DNA of 20,492 nt from Chromera velia (GCA_018398765.1 JAHBMJ010002284.1:1-20492); one strand, 5' to 3'; shown: positions 12,001-20,041, counted from the stretch's first letter. Translations and numbers: made by a program. The notes: generated from the letters alone by a model not told the origin.

Positions 12001-15000
12001 TCTCTTTGTTTCTTTCTTTCTTTCTTCTTCTTTTTCTTGTTCCTTCCTCCCTTCCTTCCTTCCTTCCTTCCGTTGTCTTTTCCGCTATAGTGACTGCCTT
12101 CGACCTGTCTGTCATCTTGCCTCCTGCAGTTCCTCATTCACTTGGAAGTGAGAGAGAACCAAACACACTCGAAAGCTTCGTTGCCACATATTCTTCCAAA
12201 TATTTTCGTTGCCTGGATGATGCGTTTGTGTCAAAATGAAGAAGCACAAGTTTTCAGGAATCAATTGCTGAATGGATAAATGGATGGATTTGCATGGATG
12301 GATTGATCAATGAATGAATCCTTGCATGCATGCAGCGTTCTGGTGGTGATCTTGTTGGGTTGCTGTTGTACGATCCGGTCAGTGAGTGGGGCAGCAGAGA
12401 GGGGTCCATCCAAATCAGCAGCGTTGCCTTCTGAAATCGGTTGGATGAAAGAAGATTTTTTCAGCGGATCCATCCCTTGTGTCCGCCTTGTCTGACATCT
12501 TGCTGAGCTCCTTTCCTTTTGGGAACGTCAGCGGTTCTTCCAGCCTCCACTTGAAGTGATTGGAATGAAGGAAGGAGGGAGGCAGTGTGAGCAAGGAGAC
12601 TGAAGAAGTGCGGTCCGGAGACTGGAGTGAGGAGACAGTGGAGATGTTTTTCCTCTATCAGGCCGAGCAGTTCCTTCTGCAATAGTGTTTCTGCATGGGA
12701 CATCTCCCTTGCGTGTTCTGTGCATGGGCCTTTCTTCTCTTCTCACCACTCCTTGTTTCTGTGCGTGCCTTGACATCATGCCTGCATGCAGATCTGTTCA
12801 CGCTTTCCTTCACGAGTTTGATCGTCTGACACAAGAGAAGGACGCAGAGATGAGTCTTCTGTCGCCATTCCAGCAAAATCACTCCACGATGAGAGACGGA
12901 GAGACGGGGAGGGAGAAGCCCGAGGTTCCCCTTGGTCTAGCCCTTCCCCTCTCTTTGAGAATATCCAGAGATCTCGATGAAAGGGAAATGAAGAGAATGG
13001 CAAGAAGATTCAGGAGAGCAATCAAGGAAGGGCAAATGCAGGGAATCGGGTTCGGTGCAAATGACGACCAACTTTTTTCTGATGTCATGAGAAGACACGT
13101 AGGAGATTCAGGTACCCGGAAAACTTCCGGTGTTTCCAAACTTCATGCAACCCAGGCCATCAACCTCACACGGCCCCGACAAGCCAGTCTTGGAACAGAA
13201 AGCACTGAAATTGACTTAGTCAATAACCTCACAGCCGCTCAGCCAGTTGCCTCAGGCTCTGTTGCAAGCCCTCGGCCCATGTCTGGCCCTAAAGGAGGGG
13301 GGTCCCCTGGGTCTGCTGTCGGGTCTCAGACAACCTCCCATGTGCGTTTTGGTCCTTTTCCGGGACAGGAGAGGAGGGATTCCACGAGCATCTACGGAGT
13401 ACTTGCGGGAATGGGCAGACAAAGCCCGTCGCCCCCCGCGAGGGCCCACCCATCTTTGACATACGGTCAACACGGTCGGGCCATGTCGAGCAACTCTGTT
13501 CAGCAACCCGGGAGGGGGGACTCGCACCTGGATCTGTCTGACTTGGAAGGGCGCGCATGGTGGGTATCTGTGTGGGTATGCGGGTGGAGGTGATTGGAGT
13601 AAACAGTGAGAGAGTGAGGTTTTGCGAGAATTGGATACACAAAGGTGATATCTTTGCTGTCGTCTTCATGTTTTCCTCTCTTTACTGCTATGAGAACGGT
13701 TTGCCGTCTCCTTGTCCCCTTTCTTTCTCTGCTATTTGCAGGTCTGTGAGCAGTGCGTCATTTCATGTAGATGACCGAGCTACTGCCGACATGACGGGGG
13801 GGGGGAACGACAGGGGGATCAGGTTCGTGCTCCACGCAGGGAACCACACAATGCCTCCAGGGATCATGCCGAGCCCTCGCACCCAGCTGGCAGCCTCTCA
13901 GGTTGCCCATGCTGAATGGGCTGTAGCAGGAAGAACGTCGGCGGGGCCCGGAGAATCGAAAAGATGCCGAATGTTGGGGGGTCGTCCTTTACTTTCCATG
14001 ATCTCCAAACACACAGGCCTAGACAGAGGGGCAGGGGCACCTGCTGACGATGACGGGGACTCTAGTCAAGACTTGGAAGGATGCGAGGAAGACATTTTAG
14101 GGGAGAGCTTCACACGTCGTCCTACCCCCCCACCTTCTGATTCGGGTGCTTCCGCTCTGCTGAAAACAGCACGTCTCTTCTCACACTACAAAGACGACAA
14201 ATCACAAGCATCCTCCGCAGCCCGCTCCGCCGCTCCTTCCCGCAGATCTGGGGCACTGAGAGGAAAAAAGGGGGGAGGTGGAAGAGACTCAGTGATTTCT
14301 GTGACGTTCAGTCCGGGTGTGATCAGTCCCGTGACCTGTCTGTCAGATGCTGAAAGAGCCGAACCTCCAGCCCCCCCCGATCCTCAGGAAAAGGAGACTT
14401 TGGGTTCTGTTGCCAGTCAGCCTGTGGTTTGTTACACAGACGCTCCGAGTGCCTCTAGGTTTCCACAGGGGACCGGAGAACACCCTCTCCAGGGGTCCGC
14501 TGAAAGACCACCGTCTGCCTTCCCCAACCGTGTGGCATCAATACGCACAGCCACGGCTGACGAATATTTGCTTCTTGACCAAGAGCAGATACGAGCCAAC
14601 GCGCCAACAAGCCACCGAGTAGAGGCCAACCACAAACAGCCGAGAGGATCAATAGAGACCGATATGGAGCAGAGAAGTGCCGCCGCTGCCGCTCGTGCCG
14701 GTATGCCAGGCGACACGCCTGGGTCATCTCTGTTCTCTGCCCCCCTCAGATCGTCAGTTGCAGGCCAATCAGGTCCCAGCCGCGCATTGAGTCCAACGAG
14801 CCCACACGAAGATCCAGGCAGGATACAGGGGGCGTTCACTTTTGTCCCTCCACCCCCGGGGGGGGGGGTTGGCCTAGGGATTGGCAACACTTCGGGTCGA
14901 GAGACCAAGAGTTTGGGCCGAAGCGTGCGGGCGTTTGAGAATCAATCCAGCCGAGTCCCTTTGAGGTCCGTGACACCCGACTCTGATCCATTTCGTTTTT

Positions 15001-18000
15001 ACGGGTATGAGATGGAAGAGGATAGAAGTGCCCGGATGGACGGAGAGAGTGACGATGAACACGGAGGGGGGGAAGCCTCTCGGAGACACGGAGGAGGGAC
15101 ACGAACGCAAGGGTCGTCCAAAAATCAAAAAAGCACAAACCGCACACCGACCAGAAAAGGAGCTCTGAAGGCAAAGTCAAAAAGCCCAGGAGCGTCCCAG
15201 ATCTCTACAGGAGGGGGTGTGGATCTTTCGTTGGGACGGTTTCTTGGCATCAAGAGGCAAAATACATTTCGGAAACAGGGGACACTTCAGGGCAAAAACA
15301 CAAGCGCAGTCCACAGTGCAAAAACAGCAAAAAGGCTGAGAAGCACAGGTCAGTTTCATTCCTTATTATTTCTGTCTCTCTCTCTCTCTCTTCCCTCTCT
15401 CCTGTTTCGTGGATCGTTCCTTGGTTTCTTTTCTTTGGCGCTCTTTAGCTTTTTTTTTGTTCTTCTCTTGGACCCTTTCTGACTCAGAGAACTGTCTCTA
15501 TGTCTGCCCGTCAGTCGGCTTTTGGTTGTTTTCTTTTTTGTTTCTTGGTGAGTTGGTTGTTGGTTCTTCTACAGGTTCTGGTTCCCCTTTTCTTCAACCT
15601 TTTTTTTCTTTCCTCTACCTCAATAGTATGTATGCACTTCTGAGTGCCGATGAGCTTCGTGAAATCGGACGCTTGTTTGTTTCTGTCAACTGCTCCTGCA
15701 GTGTATGATTCTTTTGCTAAAAAAACCTGCATGTATGTATGTATGTATGTATGCAGGGACCCTTCGATCGATGACGAGCGCGCTGTCTGTGAAGGTGGAC
15801 CGCAACTGTTGTACGTGGAGGGGCATGAAGGCTTGTTGTTCGAACAGCTTCTTTGGGAAGATCAACAAGTACCTGACGTTTCTCTGGACGTCACTCTTCA
15901 TCTACACAGTCATCGTGGTCTCTGTCACCTCCGACTTGATGGACTCCTTCACTTACTTTCAGGTAGGCAGTGAATTGTTTCGCTTCTGTGCATAAATCAC
16001 CTTTTACGAGCTGGTTTGATGCAATGAGAAGTAATAATGCGCGCGTGATTTGCTGTGTAGAAGCTGAATGACAGTCGGAATGCATGGATACTTTGAAAGT
16101 GCTTTCCGACTCAATGAAAAACCCAGATACATTTGAAGTCTGCGGGAGCGACAAAGGGAAAATCTCTGATCGTTTTCCTTCCTTCGCTTCCACTCCCTCC
16201 GTCGGCAGGAGGAGATCAGTCGCGCCACCCAGGTAGAGTTCAACATCATGAAGGTGAACATGCTCGTCGACGCCTTCGTGGAACGAGACAGGTCTGTCAG
16301 TCAGTCAGCAGTCCGGCTTGTCTGTATGACTAAATCAAATGCAATGCCGTTGAAATCGGGTGATGTGAAGACGGGAAGCCGATGATGAATGACTCTACAG
16401 ACGAGTACTTGACGTCTAAATCCAGCAAGCATTTCTCGGACAAGACTTGGACGCAGTATGAAGACCCGTGCTCTCTGTCCTTCTCTCTTCTCTCTCTCTG
16501 TTCGTCTCGTTTCTTTTGTTTGTTTGTTTGCGTGTGCCTTCATGAACGTTCCTCCCTCCGCGTGTTCCTGCCTGCAGAATGCCCTGGTTGATGGAGACTA
16601 AGGAAGAGATCGCAGAAGCATTCGATAAGCATGTCAGTCAGTCAGGCAGTCGCCCAAGCAGTCAGACTGTGGCTGAAACTTTGACAGAGTCCGATCTCCA
16701 TGGTCACTGCTTCCTTTTCCCTCAAAGTTTTGGTGCCTGCCTGTCCGGTATGCTAATCGCCATTCTCAGATGTTTCCAATGATTCAGTCTGTACTGCAAA
16801 CGACGGACAGCGACCATTTGTTCCCTCTCTCTCGTCTTATTCGATCATAAACGACAACAGAAGAAAAAACAAACATTGACTCATAGAGTCCTTCTCCTTT
16901 GTTTGTTTGCTCTTCCCTCTTGCTGTCGTGTTCAAATGCGATGATGCAGCTGACGATGGCTGTGAAAGAGTTTGACGATCTGCTCGCTCACAGCCACCTG
17001 CGCAGTCAGATCGTTCGCGCTTTTGCCGAAAGGGACAGGGACCCCCCATTTGCCTGGAGAGACGAAGAACGACAGAAACTCCTCTACTCTGCAGGTTGCC
17101 TCCGGTAAGCCATGCAGACGACACCCATCCTGCGCCTGTGGCATCTCTTCTGCTTTCTTGGGGACACAGCACTTTTGTTTTTCTTCCTCGCTTCATATGT
17201 CTGTCGAAAGCTTTTCACGTCTCAATCGATTTATTGATTGATTGATCTTTGTCCGTCTTCTTTGCTTCCCCGGTTTTCTCTTGTCTTCCTTCCAGGCTTG
17301 CTGACGACTGCGAAGACCGCCCAGTCCCGTACGCGAACAGCGGGCTGGTCGAGAACGGCCTCTGGAGGGCCATAGAGGCCTGGGCAGACGTGGCCACCCG
17401 CATCAAGGAACTCTATGAGAGAAACCCGCAGCAGATCGCACTGGCACCCTATGCTGGCACACAGGCACTCCCACGAGACATCGACTGGCTGCGAATGGCC
17501 GTCTCCGAGGACATCGCAGATGGGCTGGTCGGTCTGTTTCCCTGTCTGTCTGTCTGTCTGTCTGTCTGCCTGTCTGTCTGTCTGTCTGTCTGTCTGTCGG
17601 TCGGTCGGTCGGTCGGTCTGTCTGTCTGTCTGTCTAGAGGGTGAATTCATGCTTTTGCGTTTGTTTCCAATTTATTCTGTTCCTGTTACAGAGTAGTCCT
17701 CTTTTGGCCCTTCTTTCTTCTTTTTTTCGGACGACAATCGATAGCTCGCTTAATTCCTGAAAAATATGACCGGTACTGCAATAATCAGCTGAGGTAATTC
17801 GACACGAAAACCTGAATCACGATAGGCAGGGAGATTGAGAAGGCCACAGGGGTACGGAGAGGGATTTGGAGAAAGGAGGAGAAAGTGACAACGATTCTGT
17901 GAGATTCGGGGATGTGGGGGGGTTGAATAGCTCTACGGAATCGTACGCAAACGTTATCAATGAAACAGTTGGTGAATTGCCCTATATTATATGCATGTTC

Positions 18001-18614
18001 CCTCCCTCCCTCTCTGTACTTACTCACTTGTGCAGAGCAAATTAAAAGCCACGATTCGGCGGGAAGCAGAAGAAGAGAGGTTGCGCAAGCTGGGCGAACA
18101 ATGGGGGTACACTGCAGGTGCCCTCGGGATTGTTTTCCTTGGTCTTGTGATGATCTGGTGGGTTTTCGCTCGTCAGAACAGACAGGTCGACACGGCGGTG
18201 CATCTCGTCCGGATGTTGCCGTGGGATCACGTGTGTGAGAGGAAATTGTTGCGCAAATACTTTCAGTGGGAGGATTCGGACGATGAAGGAGAAGGAGAAG
18301 GAGAAGGAGAAGGGGAGGTGGAGTCTGGAGGAGGAAAAGTTGAGGAGCCCTCCGCCGTCTCAGGTCCCGGTGGCTTGGGTCTGTCGGGTGTTGAGATGGG
18401 GGGGCATCATGGAGGTCTGGGGGAGCCGGCCAAGTCTCCACCCGAAGTGCGGGTTGAGGGACCGGGTGTCGGCAGTCCGTTTCCGATTGGAGCTGCTGCT
18501 GCTGGTGAGGGGCGGGGGGGTTCTCCGTCTGTTCCGCGTGATCGGCCCCGTCTTTCGGTGGAGCCAGACAGCGGACAGTGGGAGGACGGTGCCGCGGGGG
18601 CGGGGGTGTTGTGA
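273..18614 (+). CDS. TmcB/TmcC-like large multi-pass membrane protein, 29 inferred exons
   Basis: Inferred exons: 273-515, 1024-1161, 2049-2101, 2393-2489, 2950-3136, 3387-3483, 4008-4067, 4377-4438, 4777-4821, 5153-5330, 6313-6403, 6665-6771, 7248-7314, 7771-7885, 8100-8129, 8153-8316, 8620-8735, 9130-9708, 10011-10161, 10551-11851, 12336-12377, 12792-13559, 13742-15348, 15757-15962, 16209-16291, 16578-16632, 16950-17104, 17296-17527, 18036-18614. All introns are GT-AG, every junction keeps phase, and the sum (7608 nt) is a whole number of codons ending in TGA. About nine membrane helices, an N-terminal [10 protein letters not shown] helix and a helical block with a [14 protein letters not shown] motif match what I know of the tiny macrocysts B/C family of protists (function poorly defined; membrane sensing or signalling suggested). 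The 5' end is uncertain: 273 follows a TCTTCAG acceptor-like site, so an upstream exon is likely; otherwise ATG 285 could start it. Least certain boundaries are 515, 1161, 2489 and exon 8100-8129. Family call fairly sure; exact boundaries need transcripts. Confidence 0.8.
737..797 (+). repeat. (GT)n microsatellite in the intron 516-1023
   Basis: Uninterrupted GT dinucleotides on the gene's sense strand, preceded by GTGC/GTACG variants. The rest of this intron holds no gene signal. Confidence 0.95.
795..848 (+). repeat. 18-bp minisatellite, three exact copies
   Basis: The unit GTGCGTGTATGTGGGCGC occurs three times head to tail (795-812, 813-830, 831-848), directly following the (GT)n tract. 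It looks like a higher-order unit grown out of the dinucleotide repeat. Confidence 0.9.
1919..1949 (+). repeat. (CT)n tract in intron 1162-2048
   Basis: Pure CT run on the sense strand. The 887-nt intron around it is pyrimidine-rich and holds no supportable exon. Confidence 0.9.
2844..2885 (+). repeat. (CT)n-(CA)n compound tract in intron 2490-2949
   Basis: CT repeats pass directly into CA repeats, followed by a C-rich tract before the acceptor at 2949. This is the only notable CA run on the sense strand. Confidence 0.85.
3570..3668 (+). repeat. (CT)n-(GT)n tract followed by GGGTG-rich stretch
   Basis: CT repeats, then GT repeats to about 3612, then a G-rich run of GGGTG/GGGG units in intron 3484-4007. 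The G-run stretch on the transcribed RNA could form G-quadruplexes (inference). Confidence 0.8.
4163..4354 (+). repeat. Three ~30-bp units interspersed with (GT)n
   Basis: A unit starting GATTTATGT and containing ACTTGCACACG and ACATGTGT occurs at about 4163, 4222 and 4270, each followed by a GT run of different length. The third copy has base changes (GTATGTACATG). The block fills most of intron 4068-4376, and the last GT run ends at the acceptor GTGCAG (4376). Confidence 0.85.
4822..4940 (+). repeat. (GTGA)n then (GT)n starting at the splice donor
   Basis: The donor of exon 4777-4821 is the first unit of a long GTGA/GTGG tetranucleotide array (to about 4896), which passes into a GT array (to about 4939). 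The remainder of the 331-nt intron holds nothing recognisable. Confidence 0.9.
5691..5795 (+). repeat. (GT)n tract with two GCGGT interruptions in intron 5331-6312
   Basis: About 100 bp of GT interrupted at 5709 and 5742 by CGGT. It ends in GTGCAG (5798), which resembles an acceptor, but the sequence after it is in the wrong phase for the neighbouring exons. The remaining ~980-nt intron has no supported exon. Confidence 0.9.
6772..7247 (+). other. 476-nt intron without recognisable content
   Basis: Donor GTCAGT at 6772, acceptor TTTTGCAG at 7247. It contains GACTGGC/TGACTG-like short direct repeats at 7078-7150, but no gene or long microsatellite. Confidence 0.6.
7315..7770 (+). other. 456-nt intron ending in a (TGCA)n acceptor
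   Basis: Donor GTAGGG at 7315. It holds a (TGCC)n run at 7521-7540 and ends in a CATGCATGCATGCAG acceptor at 7770. No coding signal. Confidence 0.6.
7917..7946 (+). repeat. (CT)n tract in intron 7886-8099
   Basis: CT run followed by TCTGTCTG on the sense strand. Confidence 0.85.
8130..8152 (+). other. Inferred 23-nt mini-intron
   Basis: A consensus donor GTAAGT at 8130 follows the 30-nt exon 8100-8129, and a TTTGTTTGCAG acceptor ends at 8152. Reading through would hit an in-frame TAA in the intron (8134-8136), so it cannot be retained in this frame. Length 23 is not a multiple of three. Two alternatives also keep frame: skipping the 30-nt exon (intron 7886-8152), or using the CGAG acceptor ending at 8173, which gives a 44-nt intron and drops a GMAIFFR segment. 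The 30-nt exon adds CLYAWKLSN directly after SHKKALQ, which fits the helical pattern of the family. Confidence 0.55.
8943..9077 (+). repeat. (TTC)n-(CT)n-(GT)n compound microsatellite
   Basis: TTC repeats to about 8990, CT to about 9014, then GT, a short CT block and GT again to about 9077, in intron 8736-9129. All pyrimidine or GT units are in the sense orientation. Confidence 0.9.
9709..10010 (+). other. 302-nt intron, no further content
   Basis: Donor GTGAGT at 9709; acceptor ATGCATGCGTGCGTGCAG ends at 10010. Nothing else recognised. Confidence 0.6.
10162..10550 (+). other. 389-nt intron, no further content
   Basis: Donor GTGGGT, acceptor TATGTCTGCAG at 10550. The frame of the next exon stays open far back into it (from 10278) but has no protein-like character there. 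Confidence 0.6.
11864..12071 (+). repeat. (TTC)n, (TAC)n and TTCC-rich pyrimidine tract in intron 11852-12335
   Basis: TTC repeats to about 11891, TAC repeats to about 11911, then long pyrimidine runs including CTTC/TTCC tetranucleotides to 12071. The exon frame remains open through it (Phe/Tyr/Ser runs) until 12239, but the composition marks it as intron. Confidence 0.85.
12378..12791 (+). other. 414-nt intron, no further content
   Basis: Donor GTCAGT at 12378; acceptor TGCCTGCATGCAG at 12791. Nothing else recognised. Confidence 0.6.
12792..15348 (+). other. Long disordered Ser/Pro/Gly/Arg-rich cytoplasmic region (exons 22-23)
   Basis: Exons 12792-13559 (768 nt) and 13742-15348 (1607 nt, the longest) encode about 790 residues. 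The start is helical and charged ([17 protein letters not shown], then [19 protein letters not shown]); the rest is low-complexity, with Ser-Pro, Arg-Ser and Gly runs and basic Lys-rich patches near the end ([19 protein letters not shown]). This would lie in the cytoplasm between two membrane pairs and could be phosphorylated. No PAS or cyclase domain, which some Tmc-type relatives carry, can be seen. Several G or C homopolymers (13796-13804, 14861-14870) lie in coding sequence; a sequencing error there would shift the frame, yet the frame stays open throughout. Confidence 0.7.
15349..15756 (+). other. 408-nt pyrimidine-rich intron ending in (ATGT)n
   Basis: Donor GTCAGT at 15349. It contains a CT run (15372-15392) and T-rich stretches and ends in an (ATGT)n array (15731-15752) merging into ATGCAG. 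The exon frame is open until the stop at 15480-15482. Confidence 0.7.
16633..16949 (+). other. 317-nt intron starting with tandem GTCA donors
   Basis: Donor region GTCAGTCAGTCAGGCAGTC, acceptor GCGATGATGCAG at 16949. No other content. Confidence 0.6.
17543..17635 (+). repeat. (TGTC)n-(GGTC)n tetranucleotide array
   Basis: TGTC units with a block of GGTC units at about 17598-17617, in intron 17528-18035. The intron's donor GTCGGT lies just upstream and shares the repeat's register. The rest of the 508-nt intron has no supportable exon. Confidence 0.9.
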
Positions 18615-19334
18615 TGAATGTGCATGTGCTTTCTCGCTTCTTCACACACACTGTTTTGTCTCCATCATGTTGATTTTTTCCGATTATGTGTCCCTACTCT
18701 CTTTCCTGCTTCTCTTCTTCATCCTGAGTGGAGGAGACAGAGAAAAGGAAAGAAGGAACAGCGCCACACTCCTCCAGCCACTCCAGGAATGAATGGATGA
18801 AAACCATTTTGCGTGATATATATAGAGAGAAGAGGAGGGAAGAAGATCGGTCGGAACGATCGGGGGATGACTCTGTGTGGGAGGAATCCCGGCCGGTCGA
18901 CTGCTGCTGTGGTTGAGTGAGAGAGAAAAGGAGAATCAGAGATCTATGTGCTCCGCTTCTCTGGAAGAGAGAGGTCGGGACAAGTTCCAAAAGGGGGGGA
19001 GGGGGCGGGAAGGGGACGGTTTCCTCTTGTACATTCCTCTCTTCATGAAAATTCATTTCTGGTTGCAAGCAAATTGTGCAGAAGAGGAATCGATCAGACA
19101 ATGACACAGTTCCCTTTGATCGAGTTGTCTCTCTCTTCCTGTAAAAGTTTGCGTATGTCTTATTCACTTGTTGGTTTGGGGACTCGCTGTTTCATTCACC
19201 CAAACCACGCAGGCAGGCGTGGAGGCAGTCAGGCACGCAGGCAGCCGAGATTGAAACTTTTTGAGCTGCGTACCCGGCCGCGATTCAATCAAGATGCACG
19301 TCAATTCAAGTGCATTTGATCCGCTGCGGATGAT
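18615..19334 (+). other. 3' UTR and/or intergenic sequence, no gene seen
   Basis: After the TGA at 18614 there is a T/C-rich stretch, then a purine-rich GAGAGA/GGAGGA stretch (18725-19015). No open frame with protein character, tRNA or clear polyadenylation signal was found. Confidence 0.5.
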
Positions 19335-19634
19335 TTGTTTCTGTCATAGACTATATCGAGGCAGCTGGACTACTGCGGACATTCCTGCGGTCGCGCAGGA
19401 ATGGATGGGAAAGGCGTTAGGCCGGACGCTAGGCCGGACGATTACAAACGATGCATGGCAGGCCGTCAGGGTTTTGAGACGCCATGCCCTCTTACAGTCC
19501 AAAACATTCCTTCCACCGACTTCTTCAATCACGCACCATCCAGCGAAAATCAGTTTATCAAATTGATGGACAAACTTGGGAGATGGTTCAAACATTCCAT
19601 CAAACGAGCAAAAAACTTTAGAAAATCCGTTTAG
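19335..19634 (+). other. Unassigned short open reading frame region
   Basis: An open frame in one phase ending at 19634 has a partly protein-like C-terminus (FIKLMDKLGRWFKHSIKRAK), while another phase (to 19566) contains TNDAWQAVRVLRRHALLQSK. The minus strand is also open across 19344-19871. None resembles a family I know; it may be mobile-element debris. A 12-bp tandem duplication (TAGGCCGGACG at 19418 and 19430) lies inside. Confidence 0.2.
19380..19403. repeat. Perfect 10-bp stem, 4-nt loop hairpin
   Basis: CATTCCTGCG at 19380-19389 and its exact reverse complement CGCAGGAATG at 19394-19403 are separated by GTCG. Function unknown; it could belong to a mobile element or a transcript 3' end. 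Confidence 0.8.
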
Positions 19635-19664
19635 AAAGTATACTATCCTAGATACTATCATGTC

Positions 19665-19774
19665 AGTAGAGCCATGTGGGTCTGTCGCCGCCACCGCGAG
19701 CGACGCCGCCATCGGCCCGCGCCACCGCGCCGGCGTGCATGCGTTTTCATGCATTGTATTTCTGCATGCACATT
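19665..19774 (+). repeat. Left arm of 110-bp inverted repeat
   Basis: Begins AGTAGAGCCATGTGGGTCTG and ends CTGCATGCACATT. It is the reverse complement of 19915-20024 with only two mismatches found by eye. The middle is strongly GC-rich (CGCCGCCACCGCGAGCGACG), unlike the surroundings. Confidence 0.9.
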
Positions 19775-19900
19775 CAGAGCCCCTTAGCTTGGACAACATA
19801 CTCGTGTATAGAAAGTCTGTCAGTATAAAGGTCTGAACTGAAACCTCCTGATGTCGATTTATCGATCTCAATCACCGCCAAGATGAAACTGAAATAAAAT

Positions 19901-19938
19901 GCATGCAGAAATACAATGTGCATGCAGAAATACAATGC
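19901..19938 (+). repeat. 19-bp tandem duplication
   Basis: GCATGCAGAAATACAATGT at 19901-19919 is followed at once by a copy differing in the last base (19920-19938). It straddles the inner end of the right inverted-repeat arm, so one copy lies largely outside the palindrome. Confidence 0.9.
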
Positions 19939-20024
19939 ATGGAAACGCATGCACGCCGGCGCGGTGGCGCGGGCCGATGGCGGCGTCGCTCGCAGTGGCG
20001 GCGACAGACCCACATGGCTCTACT
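19915..20024 (-). repeat. Right arm of 110-bp inverted repeat
   Basis: Reverse complement of 19665-19774; the 140-nt spacer 19775-19914 is unrelated and AT-richer. Together they form a 360-bp palindromic unit resembling a foldback element or MITE with long terminal inverted repeats. No matching target-site duplication is visible at its edges. Confidence 0.9.
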
Positions 20025-20034
20025 CCCCCCCTGA
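20023..20034 (-). promoter_or_regulatory. Polypurine-tract-like run
   Basis: On the minus strand AGGGGGGGAG lies between the Pol fragment and the inverted repeat, where an LTR retrotransposon would have the plus-strand priming site before its 3' LTR. The following sequence does not start with TG as most LTRs do, so this is weak. Confidence 0.25.
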
Positions 20035-20041
20035 GGAAGGT

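Larger units (their letters stand above)
10011..12377 (+). other. Membrane helix, ~430-residue sequon-rich loop and closing helix (exons 19-21)
   Basis: Exon 10011-10161 has a basic amphipathic lead-in and a helix [19 protein letters not shown] (about 837-855). Exon 10551-11851 (1301 nt, the second longest) encodes a large loop of about 430 residues with five N-glycosylation sequons (NQS, NET, NGS, NQT, NTT), pointing to an extracellular or lumenal side, and a basic TKRRR patch in its middle. The loop is closed by a helix formed across the junction with the 42-nt exon 12336-12377 (TLLGIGIA plus [14 protein letters not shown]). The donor at 11852 (GTCAGT) splits an Ala codon. The open frame continues through the intron to 12239, so the splice rather than a stop defines the exon end. 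No named domain is recognised in the loop. Confidence 0.75.
15757..18614 (+). other. C-terminal membrane pair, helical loop and acidic tail (exons 24-29)
   Basis: Exon 15757-15962 has a Cys-rich basic lead ([17 protein letters not shown]) and a helix [19 protein letters not shown] (about 2138-2156). Exons 16209-16291, 16578-16632, 16950-17104 and 17296-17527 encode a roughly 200-residue mostly helical loop (for example [20 protein letters not shown] and [20 protein letters not shown]). Exon 18036-18614 opens with a charged helix ([15 protein letters not shown]), has the last membrane helix ([17 protein letters not shown], about 2372-2388), then [20 protein letters not shown] and an acidic tail with a (Gly-Glu)n run encoded by a GAAGGA repeat at 18284-18313. 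The loop should be on the same side as the sequon-rich loop. Stop TGA at 18612-18614. Confidence 0.8.

Noticed and set aside
14432-14908. Minus-strand open frame inside the longest exon
   Set aside because: It is a shadow of the GC-rich coding exon; the plus strand is open over the whole exon and fits both splice phases.
18694-19167. Minus-strand open frame downstream of the large gene
   Set aside because: Low-complexity composition, no motif, and no supporting splice or start context.
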